Shown here piece after piece: positions 43,761 through 55,582 of a DNA stretch of 64,000 bases (the stretch's first letter is position 1; each line of letters opens with the position of its first letter). The stretch is from positions 62,001 to 126,000 of the forward strand of contig JADJPB010000014.1 in NCBI GenBank assembly GCA_016713445.1, read 5' to 3'. The position numbers and the translations under genes were made by a program. Below the pieces are notes generated by a model. The model worked only from the letters and a program-made list of their open reading frames with translations, was not told where the DNA came from and did no database searches. Source of the stretch: Bacteroidota bacterium (GTDB lineage Bacteria; Bacteroidota; Bacteroidia; AKYH767-A; OLB10).

Positions 43761-43857
43761 TATTCTCTTGTTTTCAATTTTCGGTTTTTGATATATTAGA
43801 AGTTGGACGAAGTGGAGAATTAAAGCCAATCCAAATTCTCATATTATAATTTTTAAA

Positions 43858-44101
43858 TCAACTTTCCGCAGCGAACCATTCCATCAGTAAAAAAAACGCA
43901 GAAGTTTCTGACATAAATAAAATAATTTAAAAGGTTAATATAATTGGATTGAGGAATATAAACGCCCTTAGGAATCTTAAGCTATGACGAGGAATTGCTT
44001 TCAAATATATAAAATAATGTTAGAAAACCTCCTTTTTAAGCGAATAATTGGAGCTTTTTGGTCCACCAAGGCGAGTTTTGTAGTAAATTGAGGACCAATG
44101 G
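43858..44101 (-). repeat. Leader repeat, copy 1 (with a broken start of a small ORF)
   Basis: About 220 bp resembling 46846-47065. On the minus strand it ends in TTTTAAATTATTTTATTTATG and opens an 18-codon frame (MSETSAFFLLMEWFAAES) like the start of the frame after copy 2 (MAEKTAYYFIVDW). It lies upstream of the PLD gene. GGTCC/GGACC half-sites replace the GTCCAA palindromes seen in copy 2. Confidence 0.65.
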
Positions 44102-44129
44102 AATTTATAAAGCAAATGTAAATGCGATG

Positions 44130-44210
44130 AACTAACGCTTGTTAAGTCTAAAAAAATTATAGAAAGTACTTAACCGCCAATTTCTTGTATGTGCTGTTAT
44201 TGGCGGTCCT
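44130..44210 (-). repeat. attC-like recombination site F (weak)
   Basis: Minus strand opens CCAATAACAGCACATACAAG and closes CTTAACAAGCGTTAGTTC. Opening and closing boxes resemble those of site B, but the outer arms pair poorly. A separate perfect hairpin ACCGCCAAT / ATTGGCGGT overlaps its first half. Confidence 0.45.
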
Positions 44211-44256
44211 TCTGTCCGACCGAAGTTGTGCAGGATCACGTTTGCAGGAAACTTCG

Positions 44257-45068
44257 TTAATTGTCATAATCAATTTTTTTTTCTGTGTCCAATTGAAGTA
44301 AGAACAATTGCTTCATCTCATTCAAATTATTTAGGTCATTACATTTCACTTTTTTACAGTGACCTTCGGGGCTAAAATGATGGTCAAAGCAACACTCAAA
44401 GTAAACTGGATTTATTCTGTTTTTTGTTCCTGGTTTGAAAAAATATATTCCAAACATTGGTCTCAAATGTTTGAATTCAATTTCATCTTTGGGTACTTTT
44501 CCAACTTTTTTTAGAAAGAGGGCCATGTGGTGAAAGCTATTGTTAATGTTCAGTTCAGTTGCAGTGAAATGTTTGTGTCTGTTGCCGAACAAGTCGTGAA
44601 TAGCTTGTCCAATTGCAATTGACTTTCCTTCGTCGTCAGTTATTTTTTTCTCATTAATAATTTGCAGTCGTATTGTCTTATTAGAAATAAGCTGAATAAG
44701 ATGTGACTTGTCTTTTGGGAATTGAGTAACATCCTTATGCAAATTATAAATTGCCATTCCAGTATCGTCAGCAAACCAAAGCTCGTCCACATATCCCGAT
44801 ACTTTTCTGCTGTAGCGAAATGAAAAAATTTAAAAGCAAATCCTAAGTTAGTAGGAATTACTTGCTCCTTCTTGAATTGATAAAATCTACCAAGTTTTGG
44901 GTCAGTGAATTGCGGGTTTATTTCATTAAGTCCAGTATTGAAAATCGAATTGAAATATTCATGAATTAGTTTTCTCTTGCTTTCCATTTCTTGAGTGCTG
45001 TTAAATTGTATATAACTGCACTCTTCAATTAGGTAATCCACAATGTCATTTTTCCTTCTCCTCATCAT
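44257..45068 (-). CDS. Hypothetical protein, partner of the SIR2-like gene (one frameshift)
   Basis: About 270 residues joined, starting MMRRRKNDIVDYLIEEC and overlapping the SIR2 gene by 23 bp, so the two are coupled. The frame breaks near 44815: one more A gives FATAEKVSGYVDELWFADD. Features: mixed alpha/beta, a late Cys/His cluster FECCFDHHFSPEGHCKKVKC that could bind metal. No family recognised. Confidence 0.55.
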
Positions 45069-46628
45069 AAGGTAATTCTGAAAAGTCAGTTGGTTTGATA
45101 ACTTTCTCCTCTATTAATTTCATTATTCTTAGTTGCTGAAATGGTTTATACAAATAGCCAACATCGGAGATTCTTATCAACTCTCTTTTCCCGTCTTCAA
45201 TAATATTTAAAGATTCATCAAGAATTGAAATCAAGTTCTTATCGTAAAGTTCATTGTGTTCATGTTTAATTTTTAGAAGCAGTTGATAATACTTACCTGC
45301 TCGGGAGCCAATAGATACATTAGTTGAAAAGCAACCATTAAATTTAAGAAGGTCATACAGCAAATTGAATTTAATTCGTTTCTCAATATATTTAACAAAC
45401 TCATTGTAATTCTTTTTGCAGTCAAAATTTTGTGTTACTGATTCAGGGAAAAATTCTAAAAGAAGTAAGTGTCGTAAGGGTTTTTGTGGTTTGTATGGAA
45501 TATCAAAAAGTGATTGTATGTCTTCGTAGATTTTGTAAAAATGTGAAGCCAAAGTTTTTTCAACGCAATCAAAAGGAATTATACTGTCCTTTTCTATTGG
45601 TCTCTTTTTCCTTTCACCGTATTCGTGAATAATCTTATTACCAACCTTTGAGGTATCATAGTCAAAAATGAAGTAGTTTATTGTCTTTAAGTCGCTATCA
45701 CAGATTTCGGTAAATAGTAACTCATTAAATTCTGTACTTTCAAGAGCAAAGCCAGCGATTAAAAAGTTAAATCGTTTAATGCCATTATTTTCATCGTCCC
45801 CAACTTTTCCTTGAAATATTTTTGTTAAGAAATCTTTCATGTCAGTTGATAAGTCCTTAATGTATTGCTCCCTTGTAAATAGCATTGACGAGGGAGAACT
45901 TACTGAACCATGAGGTTTGATGTATAATGGAGTTTTCAATCTATTGTTGTCGCAAATATTTTTGAACTCAATTATATCAGAATCATGTACAACTCTTAAA
46001 TAAGTTCTCTCACCTAATTCGTCTTCAATTGCATTGTCCAAAAGTTCGTCAAAGTTGAAGTTGATAATTACATCTATAAACCTATGCTTAAATAAATGAG
46101 CAACAATTTCATATAATGAGCTTGGAAAATATTTTTTGTCAACTTGTTCTTTGAGTAGTTGAATTATCTCTTGTTTTTTACCTGTAAGTTGACAAAGAAT
46201 ACTTAACCTACTTTCAAAAGAGAGCATGTCTTTTTTATTTCTCTAATATCCTTTCCCTTGGGTATGGAGATATGTCCTAAAATATTTCCTGCTTCAGTTA
46301 TGTAACTATTTCTTCTGTCATTGTCGCTAATGAGTTGGGCTGAATGATAGCCGTATCTGGATTCTATTATGTCAAGAATGTCAAGAGTGGTTGGGGTAAA
46401 TGGTTTTGATGCTCCGTTACCTAAAATCAAAACTGTCCGTGAGAAGGCAAAATTTTCGTCTGAATAATTCTCTCGTAATTTTTTTTCAAAGAAGTGTCTA
46501 TGGTCAATGTCGTTTTCGGATGCATGCTTCATTGAGTAGTCCCAATTAATTTTTGAGGCAGAAACATTAATATAGTTTGAAGCAAGAATATCTGCCAAGG
46601 TCAATTGATATTTGTCAGGTTGTTCCAT
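45046..46628 (-). CDS. SIR2-like domain protein of a two-gene cassette (one frameshift)
   Basis: About 527 residues from MEQPDKYQLTL (ATG 46628). Motifs in order: TVLILGNGASKPF (Rossmann/NAD loop), DVIINFNFDELLDNAI, LYIKPHGSVSSPSSM (candidate catalytic His), NFLIAGFALESTEFN. These are the SIR2-like order seen in anti-phage NADases. The C-terminal 200 residues are helical and unassigned. The frame breaks near 46225 in an A run: one more A gives EIKKDMLSFESRL. Unlike the SIR2 gene at 13.7 kb, it is longer and has a different partner. Confidence 0.72.
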
Positions 46629-46722
46629 GTTACTAAATTATTGTTTGTTTTATTTCAGTCCGTTGAAAGTTGCAGTGTCAAATAGGATTGCCGATGACTT
46701 ACATCTATGTGCTATAATATTC

Positions 46723-46791
46723 TTTAACGTTCCGCCAATCCAACTAGATTTAATTGGCTTCTCGAATGAATTGAAAAGCGATGCCGTTAAA
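46723..46791 (-). repeat. attC-like recombination site G (short form)
   Basis: 69 bp. Plus-strand left arm TTTAACGTTCCGCCAATCCA, right arm TGAAAAGCGATGCCGTTAAA. Comparing one arm with the reverse complement of the other gives TTTAACG, then CGC, then CAA in register. It is the first site of the array in reading direction, after leader copy 2. Confidence 0.6.
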
Positions 46792-46845
46792 CTATTCCAC
46801 ACTCTAGCGGCATAAATTTTAGATATCCTTTCCAAATCCAACCAA

Positions 46846-47065
46846 TCCACAATAAAATAATACGCAGTTTTTTCTGCCATAAATAAAATAATTTAAAAGA
46901 ATAAGATAAATGAATTGAGGAATATAAATAACCTTAGAAATCTTAAGGGGCACGAGGAATTAATTTCAAATGTATATAAAAATGTTTGAAAACCTAATTT
47001 TCAACTAAAAATTTGAGCTTTTTTGTCCAAAAGGAGGAAATTTTGGACAAAATGAAGTCCAATGG
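46846..47065 (-). promoter_or_regulatory. Leader repeat, copy 2, with GTCCAA palindromes (array entry region)
   Basis: On the minus strand the 5' part has TTTTGTCCAAAA and TTTTGGACAAAA facing each other, plus another GGAC half-site, which looks like an operator. It ends at ATG 46880, opening a 76-codon frame that runs through site G and is probably not a real protein. By position it is where an integron attI and cassette promoter would be, but no integrase gene is adjacent. Confidence 0.45.
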
Positions 47066-47078
47066 GTCGGAATAATGG

Positions 47079-47109
47079 AAAAAAACCAAGCCCCCGCTTT
47101 CACGGGAGC
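47079..47109 (-). terminator. Intrinsic terminator after adhesin 2
   Basis: Minus strand GCTCCCG-TGAAAG-CGGGGGC followed by TTGG and seven T. It separates adhesin 2 from the cassette array. Confidence 0.75.
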
Positions 47110-47141
47110 CTCGACTAAAGGTGATGAAAAATTCAAACTAA

Positions 47142-50100
47142 TTATTCAACAACTATCGTTTCTGACATGAACGAATCATTACTCCGCACTTGTACAAAGT
47201 AAATTCCTTTCGCCCAGGTAGAGCAATCGACTTGTACTTTGTTTTCTCCCGAGAGTAAATCCATGCCAGCACTGTATATCACTTTGCCTAATACATCAAG
47301 GACCATAAGATTTGCATCTTTATTTTCTTCACTTGTCATTGAGATGTTGATTAGATCATGCGCTGGGTTTGGATACGTTGAAATGTTTGTGAAACCATTT
47401 CCTGTTGCTCTAATGCAAGTTACCGTGCTCATGTTTTCAAGTTTGCTTGGAGCGCTCGTTCCACAACCATTAGAAGCTTTCACATTGATAGAGTACGATG
47501 GTTTTGGAATCGATCCATTTAACACATTGATGGTTTTTGTTCCTTGACCACTGGTGATTTGTAGATGTGATGGAACTGTCCAAATGTAATTGGTAGTGCC
47601 CGGTACAACAGCAACATCAAAACGTAATTTCCATTGGTGCAAAGTACTGTCGGACCAGTAATAACTCCTGGTTTTTCAGGTGCTCCATATACATTGATAT
47701 TTCTACTGGCGCCACTACCACAATTGTTAGAACCATAAACAGAAATGCTTCCACTCACAAAGGTTCCCAAGTAATCAACCGTGATGGAGTTGGTTCCTTG
47801 CCCGCTAGTAATGATAATTCCTGCTGTTGTACTCCATGTATAAGAATTGGCTCCATTTTGTATCGGACAACTATAAGTAACATTTGTTCCGCCGCAATTA
47901 CCATACTTTGGTCCAGCAATTTGTCCAGGTGCATTCAGAATATTTCTAGATAATGTTTTTATGCGTACTGGACTTGTACCACATCCATTGGATGCACTCA
48001 CCATTAAATCACCGCCAACAAATAAGGGGTCAAACGAAACGGTTATCACATTTGTTCCTTGCCCATTGGTAATAGTAGCACCGGTTGGCGCTGTCCAATT
48101 GTAACTGTCAGCTCTATATACATTGGCTACAGAATATATTTCAATATTTCCAGGACATGTTTTCGCATTACCAGAAATAGTAGATGGTCGAACTGGTGTG
48201 ATCAGTTGAACAGAAATATTTTTACAACTTGGTGCTGTAATTCCACAACTTGTATTTGCAAATACACAGATGTTTCCTATTACTCCACTGTGAATGGAAG
48301 AGAATGGCCATTTCACGGTGATAGAATTACTGCCTTGTCCACTTAAAATTATTGTTCCTGATGTAACCGACCATAAGTAGGTACTTGCTACTGGAATGCT
48401 GGCAACACTATAGGTAATGATTTGTCCAGAAGGATTGCAAAGTGAAGAAGGTCCTGTTATAGCACCTAATGATGCCGATGAACCTATTGTAATTTCCATA
48501 GTTGAAATGGCAACAACACAACTAGGCAACGCGTCACTTGTTAAAGTTAATGTTACAGTTCCATTGGAGATGTCATTGGGTCCCGGTGTATAGCTAGCAT
48601 TTAAATCATTCGCATTGGGTGAGAAACTACCATCTCCAGAAGTAGTCCATGTACCAGTAGTAGCACCGCCACCTACGCTTCCTGATAAATTAGCACTGGT
48701 TCCTGTGCAAATACTTTGATCAGCACCCGCATCAGCTGTACTTGGATTCGCACAACCGCTGCATCCTTCGTCGATGGTTCCATTGCAGTTATCATCGATT
48801 GAGTTTCCACAAACTTCCAGTGCCGCGATATTAATATTCGGGTTTTGATCGTCGCAATCGCTGTAATCCGAAGTGTAGCCAACAGGTTGATAGCATGCTA
48901 AAGTTTGAGTGTTTACATTAAGGTCACCATAACCGTCACCATCTGCATCAGCATTCCAAAATGTCTGTCCATAAATGCCTGCATCCGCATCATCAATGTC
49001 TCCATTACAATTATCATCCACCGTGTTGCAAATTTCCAACGCACCTGGATTGATTGTATTGTTGTTGTCGTTGCAATCGGTTGCATTGGCTACATATCCT
49101 GAAGGAGCACCGTTGCAAGTAGATTGTGATACAGAGGCATCTCCATGACCATCACCATCTGCATCTGCATAGTAAGTTGTGAATGTTAAACCATCATCCG
49201 TTAAACCGTTGCAGTTGTCGTCGATGTTGTTGCAAACTTCTGTTGCTCCAGGATTGATTGCATTGTTGTTGTCGTTGCAATCTGTTGCATCTGTTACATA
49301 TCCTGAAGGAGCTCCGTTGCAAGTAGATTGAGAGATTGTTGCATCTCCATAACCATCACCATCGGCATCTGCATAGTAAGTAATGTTAGTAACGCCTTCA
49401 TCAATGGTGCCGTTGCAGTTATCATCAATGCTATTGCATAATTCTGGAGCACCAGGGTAGATGGTATTGTTGTTGTCATTGCAATCTCCAGAAGGACCTA
49501 CATATCCAGTTGGAGGAGTAGGATTGGTTTGTGTAGTGCTGATCGCAGGATCACCATAACCATCATTGTCATTGTCGAAATAGAAAGTAAATACAGTACA
49601 TCCTTCATCAATAGTTCCATTACAGTTGTCATCAATGTTATTGCATTGTTCAGCTGCGCCAGGATAAACGAAGATGTTTGCATCGTTGCAATCGGTATTG
49701 TCTGCAACATATCCTGTAGGCGCATCGCAATCTTGTGTTGTATTAGAAGCGTCACCAAATCCATCACCATCTACATCCGCATACCATGTCAACAATGGAT
49801 CTTCATTCACAACAACGCCAGCAGAAGTTGCCGAGCAATTATTAGCATCCGTGATGGTCACAGTATAAGTTCCAGCACTCGACACAGAAATACTTTGTGA
49901 AGTAGATCCTGTAGACCATGCATAAGAATTTGCAGTAGCAGTACTCAAGTTAATGGAGCTGCCTTGACAAATAGTAATAGGTCCGGCAGGAGTTATTATT
50001 GGTGTTGCAGGATTGCTGAATACAGTAACTATAGTATTGGCAGAATAATTTTCGCATCCTGCAGCATTGTAAACGGGAACACTAAAGGTTCCATTTGAAT

Positions 50101-52740
50101 TGACTAAAATCGATTGTGTCGTTTCACCATTGTTCCATAAATAGGAAGCAGCAGCATCACTGCTTAATTGAACCGATCCGCCTTGACAAAAACTTGTTGG
50201 ACCATTTGGTGTAACAGTTGGAACGGGAGGTGTTGCAAATACCGTATTCGATGAAACATTATTGCATGTACCGCTTGCTCCAAAAGAATAGGATCTTGCA
50301 TAATAAGTTCCAGTAGGCAAATTACTAAAAGTAGCTGTTGAAGTAACTACTTGTGCAGCGCCATAAGGTAAACTGTTTTGATACAATTGAACCGTGAAAG
50401 GAGATAATCCACCAGAAATTCCATATTCAATCGTTCCTAAACATCCGGGTAATTGATTGCTGGAATTTATAGTAACAACATTTGCACAGTTTTCGGTATA
50501 GGTAGCCGTTAGTTGATAAGCACCAAAGGATCCGAAGTAATCTTCTATTTTCAAATAGTATTTACCAACTGCAAGTCCAGTGAGTGGAAGCGTATTATTT
50601 TGCGCCAACCAGTTTCCACTAGCGATGGGTGAAGCAGCAGTGTCAGCATATAATTTGTAGATGATTCCAGGATAAGCCGTGTTAAAATGATTTTGCTCGA
50701 TGTTGCAATCAATGGTCATGGCACCAGCACCATCATAGCCAATTACCCACCAATCTACGCCATCATTTTGTAGATTATAGTAGAAATTGATGTGTCCTGT
50801 GGATGGTGTATTGGCAGGAAGTAAAGTAGCTAAGTTTGCAAAATTATTATTGCCCGAAGGTTCTGCTGGATAAACCATAGGTTCGAAGATGCTCGTTAAT
50901 GTATATGGAGTAAATTCAGAATGGTAGTAAGTGTAGATTCGTAAATAATAAGTTCCCGCAGCTAAATCATTTTTTGTTTGTGAAAGGAAGCTAGAGGTAT
51001 AAGTGCCAAATAAAACGGTGGTTCCATTGTTATCATATAAAGTAGCATATACATTTTGAAAATATTCTGGATCAAGATCGATCGTTAATTTTCCATCAAC
51101 TGGTAACGTGATCGTATACACGTCGGCGGTATCATCATAATGATTGTAGTAATATCCAATATGTCCAGTGATGGTGGTATTAATAGGAAATGAAATCGCA
51201 TTGGCAATGTGGTTGTTGGGTTCTACATCATTTGTTAAGTTAGCCGGCGTATGATTTACAACCAACGAGTAAGGAGCAAACTCAAAGGTATAATATGTTT
51301 TAATTCGAACATAATAAGTGCCTGCTGCTAATCCATCTCTCGTGTACGTTGCCGTGGACGATGTATAAGATCCTGTAAGGTCCGTGACACCATCGTTGTC
51401 AAATAATTCAGCATACACATTTTGACCATTATGTGAAGTAATTTTCAGACTGATTAATCCATCTGAGTTAGGCGAAACAACATACCAATCATTAAAATCA
51501 TCGTATCCATTGTATGTGTATCCAATATGTCCAGTAACGGAATCACCAGGTTGAATAAGGACGGCGGAACCGAATGTATTATTTAATTCTGGATCGTCTG
51601 GAACTGTGGGTTGATGTGTAACTACTAAAGCGTAAGGTGAAAATTCATAGTCGTAATAATTTCGAATGCGAATATAATACGTTCCTGCTGCAGCTCCATC
51701 TTTAAAATATGTAGCAGAAGAACTTGTATAATTACCAGATAGTTCAGTTAAAGTATCACCATCGAATAATTCTGCATAAACATTTTGTCCGTTTAGAGAA
51801 TTGATTTTAAAGATGATCCTACCATCTTCGCTGGGTGTCACTTTATACCAATCTATTAAATCATCATATCCATTATAGTAGTATCCGATATGTCCATTCG
51901 TCGAATCGTTGATGTTTACATTAACTGCATTGATTGCAAAATTGTTGTTCTCTCCGGGTTCGGTCGAATTTACTGGTAAAACCAAATTGGTTTTTAGTAT
52001 GTAAGGGGTAAACTCATACGTATAATAATTTCGAATTCTAATATAATAAATACCTGGCAGTAGTCCGTCCTGTGAGTAGGTTGCTGTAGAGGATGTAAAA
52101 TTTCCTGCTAATTTTGTCGCTCCATCACCATCGAATAGTTCAGCATATACATTTTGACCGTTAACACTTGTTATGGTAAAACTAATTTGGCCATCCAAAG
52201 TCGTGGTAACCTTCCACCAATCTGTTAAATCATCATAACTATTATGATAATATCCGATATGCCCAGTCACTGAATCGTTTTCTAATGCGCTGCCCGCATT
52301 AGTATATACATCATTATTTTCAGGATCATTCGTTATCCCGGTAGCTAAATGCGTTGCCGTTAATGTATAGTTGGGGGCATCCGCGATATAATAAGCATAA
52401 AATTTAATGTAATAGAATCCTTTTGCTAATCCGTCCTTAGAAATAGATGTGCTCGAGCCCAAGTGTAATTAGATGCAAACAATTCAACGCCCAATGTGTC
52501 GTAAATTTGGCAGTAGACAAGCTGCGAATTATTTGAAGTCCAATTGAGAGTTAATTGTCCGTCCTCTGGTATTTCAACGCGATACCAGTCGATGTCGCCA
52601 CCTGCTGTGGCAATTCCAGATTCTGATACGCCTAAAATGATAGGGTTGGCTTGATCCCATAAGTCGTTGGGTTCGGTTTCTGCTTTTACATAGCTCGATA
52701 AAAGCAAGATTAACAGAGTTAGTTTGAAGAGTTTTCTCAT
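47142..52740 (-). CDS. Large T9SS-exported adhesin with PPC-like and MopE-type repeats (two frameshifts)
   Basis: About 1,865 residues from MRKLFKLTLLILLLSSYVKA (signal peptide). Then six PPC-like beta domains, each with a GHIGYYYNGYDD-like loop and a YYIRIRNYY-like strand; two Ig-like domains; five MopE-type calcium-binding units (DADGDGYGD...CNNIDDNCNGTIDEG); PKD/Ig-like domains matching the C-terminal part of the 24.5-kb adhesin; and a T9SS type A domain (STYPNPAHDLINI ... GIYFVQVRSNDSFMSETIVVE). Frame breaks near 52460 (a T run; NYTLGSSTSISKDG restored) and near 47620 (NGNY / RFDVAVVPGTTN). Calcium probably stiffens the stalk. Confidence 0.87.
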
Positions 52741-52794
52741 GATTTTAGATTTTGATCAAAAGTCCAAGTATTGTGAATGATCTACAATAACTCA

Positions 52795-52826
52795 TTTGCG
52801 CTATTTAAATAGGAGTGTTATATTTG
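52795..52826 (+). promoter_or_regulatory. Promoter of the TPR sensor kinase gene
   Basis: TTTG at 52795-52798, 20-bp spacer, then TATATTTG at 52819-52826: a full Bacteroidota -33/-7 promoter, 43 bp before the ATG. Confidence 0.7.
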
Positions 52827-52868
52827 AACTCGATTCAAATTCAATATACTACATATGTGTTATAGATC

Positions 52869-54787
52869 ATGAGAATTCAGCTCGTTATCATTGGTTTTAT
52901 TATTTTGAGTTTCATTTTTGCTGATGAAAGGCCGCTGTATGCTCAAACGGCCAGGATAGATCTTGCACGCGAGTTAATCTTGAAGGATGGCACCACCACC
53001 AGTTTTGATCATATTATTCTTTTATTGGAAGAGAAAAATTCTTTGCCAGATGACACATTAAAAAAGTATATTTTACTTGCAGAGTCTGTAATGTCTAAGA
53101 CAGCCAAACAAACACAAAAGGATCAAATGGAATATTTTAAAGTGTTCTTGGTCCAAAAGGAAAATTCATTTGCCTACTCAAATTCATATTGCGACAGTGT
53201 CATTCAGCACTTAAAAGAAGAGGGACGAGAAGATATTCACTTAATTAAAGTTTTGCATTTGAAAGCATCTTCGTTGGTAAGAAATAGTTGGTATGAAGAT
53301 GGGATGGCTTGCTATTATGAAAGTTTAAACCTTGCTTTGAAATTGAATAATAGTGATTTTAAAGCGGCTTCTAAAATTGGTGTGGGTTGGGTGTATATGG
53401 AAATGGGAAATTTGCAAGAGGCGATAAACTGGTTCAGGAATGCAAAAGTGATATAAGTGATTTAAAGGTGTTAAAAACCTTTACGGTTCTATTGCAAAAT
53501 ATGGCAGCCACTTTTAATTCGCTTCATCAAAATGATTCTGCTTTATTTTATTTGCTCCCCTCCATACAGTATGCTGAAGAAGTTCAAAATTTGAGATCAT
53601 TAGCCAACGGTCATGCCATTCATGCTGATATTTTAATTGATTTGAAAAAGATTGAAGAAGCCGAGGTGGCTTTAAATAAGGCACTCGATATTCGTAAGAA
53701 AATTGGTGATCCCTTTTATGTATTGTCCGACATGTATCAGTTGTCATTGTTTTATTCTAAAGTGAAGCAATGTGAGAAGGGAATTCAAGTGGCTAATGAA
53801 GGAATTGTATTGGCGAGTAAAATTAATTTGTCATCAAAACTGTTATTGCTTCATGAGGCACTTGCATCCAATTATAAAAGTTGTGGAGATAAAGATGGAT
53901 ATATTGCAGAACTTGAACAGATAGGCCATTTAAAAGATTCTATCAATAAAGTAGTTTCTGCAAATGCATTGGCAGAGATGTCGGCAAAGTATGAGCTTGA
54001 AGAGAAGGAACAACAAATTCAAGAGCAGGAATTTCTGTTAACGAAAAGAAACTATATTAATATTGGATCTGTGGTGTTGCTGGTGTTGATGATTATTATC
54101 GGCCTTCAGTATTTTCGATATTATAAACACAAACAAAGTGTAATGGCTCGATTAGCTGTTGTCAATGCCAGGGATCAAGAGCGAAATAGAATTGCTGCTG
54201 AATTGCATGATAATATTGGAACGCAGTTGGGGTATATCAGTCGGCGCTTGGATTTCGTCAAGGAGCACGTGGCGGCATCGGATGGAAATAGCATTTTGAT
54301 GATCGATGAAGTAAATTTGTCTACGCGTAAAACCATTGCCGACTTAAGAGAAACGATTTGGGCTTTAAAGAAGGAGAGAATCAATTTGCGTGAACTTTCG
54401 GATCGACTAAAGGTCTTTGCGCAAAAGCAATTTTCGACGATAAAGAACATCGATTTAATATTAGAAGAAAATTACGAATCGGATGTTTTGTTTTCTTCAG
54501 TCGATTCCTTGAATGTATTCCGAATCATTCAGGAAGGAATTCATAACATCACTCAACATGCGAATGCAAGAACAGTATTTTTAAGTTTTAAATCATCTAA
54601 AAATGGTAGTTGGACCATCTTATTAAAAGATAATGGCACTGGATTCGATATCAGAAAAAGACCGGTCAATCACTTTGGACTTGAGCACATGGAACAAAGA
54701 GCGAAAGAGATCGCTGCGTCTTTAGTCATTGAAAGTAATAAAGAGAATGGGACTTTAATCTCCTTAAGCTCCACGAAGGGTGTTTAG
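52869..54787 (+). CDS. TPR-containing sensor histidine kinase, HisKA_3 (NarX/LiaS-like; one frameshift)
   Basis: About 639 residues joined. N-terminal signal or membrane segment (VIIGFIILSFIFA), TPR-like repeats (WYEDGMACYYESLNLAL, GNLQEAINWFRNAK), one membrane span (INIGSVVLLVLMIIIGLQYF), then HisKA_3 with RNRIAAELHDNIGTQLGYI (phospho-acceptor His) and HATPase with NVFRIIQEGIHNITQHANA (N box) and LKDNGTGFD. The frame breaks near 53443 in an A run: one more A gives NAKSDISDLKV. Pairs with the NarL-type regulator 75 bp downstream. Confidence 0.88.
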
Positions 54788-54862
54788 CTAGGTTAATTTA
54801 TGCTTAGAGTTAAAATAGTACATATGTAGTATTGTTATGAAAATATATAAAATACAATTTTG

Positions 54863-55561
54863 ATGACTCTATCTGTTAATATGCCAGTTCGTATCGCTAT
54901 CGTCGACGATAAACCACAAAATAGAATTTCACTCTCTGAAGAGCTAGGGAATTCAGCGAATTTAAATGTGGTTATGGTTGCACGCAATGGCGTGTATTTT
55001 TTGGAACAGATGAAATTAATCGATAGTGCTGATCTTCCTCAAGTGGTTTTGATGGATATTGAAATGCCCGAGATGGATGGTATTGCAGCAGTTATGCAAT
55101 CACGCGTATTGTATCCTGAAGTATATTTTTTGATGCTTACTATTTTTGATGACGAGGATAAAATCTTTGAAGCCATTCGTTGCGGTGCCAACGGCTATTT
55201 ATTAAAAGATGAGAATGCCAGTGTAATTGAAGATTACATTATACAAATGATGGAAGTGGGCGGTGTGCCCATGAGTCCATCCATTGCAAGAAAGGCAATG
55301 AATATGTTGATAGGAAAGAAAAGTGTGGTGCCGGTTCCCAGTTCAAATGATTCAACATCCAACACCGATCTCAGCGAAAGAGAACTGGAGGTGTTGCAGT
55401 TATTAGTAAAAGGCTATGACTATAAAATTATTGCCGAAAAATTATTTTTAAGTAGTCACACCGTCCGAAAACACATTGCAAATATTTATGCCAAGTTGCA
55501 TGTAACGTCAAAGGCACAAGCTATAAATTTGGTGCATAAGAAACGATGGTTTGAGGTTTGA
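54863..55561 (+). CDS. NarL/FixJ-family response regulator
   Basis: 232 residues from MTLSVNMPVRIAIVDDK; an internal ATG at 54881 is also possible. Receiver with VVLMDIEMPEMDG (phospho-Asp) and GYLLKDENA (Lys), then a LuxR-type HTH: LSERELEVLQLLVKGYDYKI and SHTVRKHIANIYAKLHV. Works with the kinase upstream; target genes unknown. Confidence 0.93.
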   Translation: MTLSVNMPVRIAIVDDKPQNRISLSEELGNSANLNVVMVARNGVYFLEQMKLIDSADLPQVVLMDIEMPEMDGIAAVMQSRVLYPEVYFLMLTIFDDEDKIFEAIRCGANGYLLKDENASVIEDYIIQMMEVGGVPMSPSIARKAMNMLIGKKSVVPVPSSNDSTSNTDLSERELEVLQLLVKGYDYKIIAEKLFLSSHTVRKHIANIYAKLHVTSKAQAINLVHKKRWFEV

Positions 55562-55582
55562 ATTAGTGTTTCTTTAAATTAT

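Noticed and set aside
46650..46880. 76-codon ORF starting MAEKTAYY
   Set aside because: It runs straight through attC-like site G and its copy-1 counterpart stops after 18 codons; treated as part of the leader repeat.
37911..47078. Search for an integron integrase or transposase as the mobiliser
   Set aside because: No tyrosine recombinase, serine recombinase or transposase frame was found in this interval on either strand.
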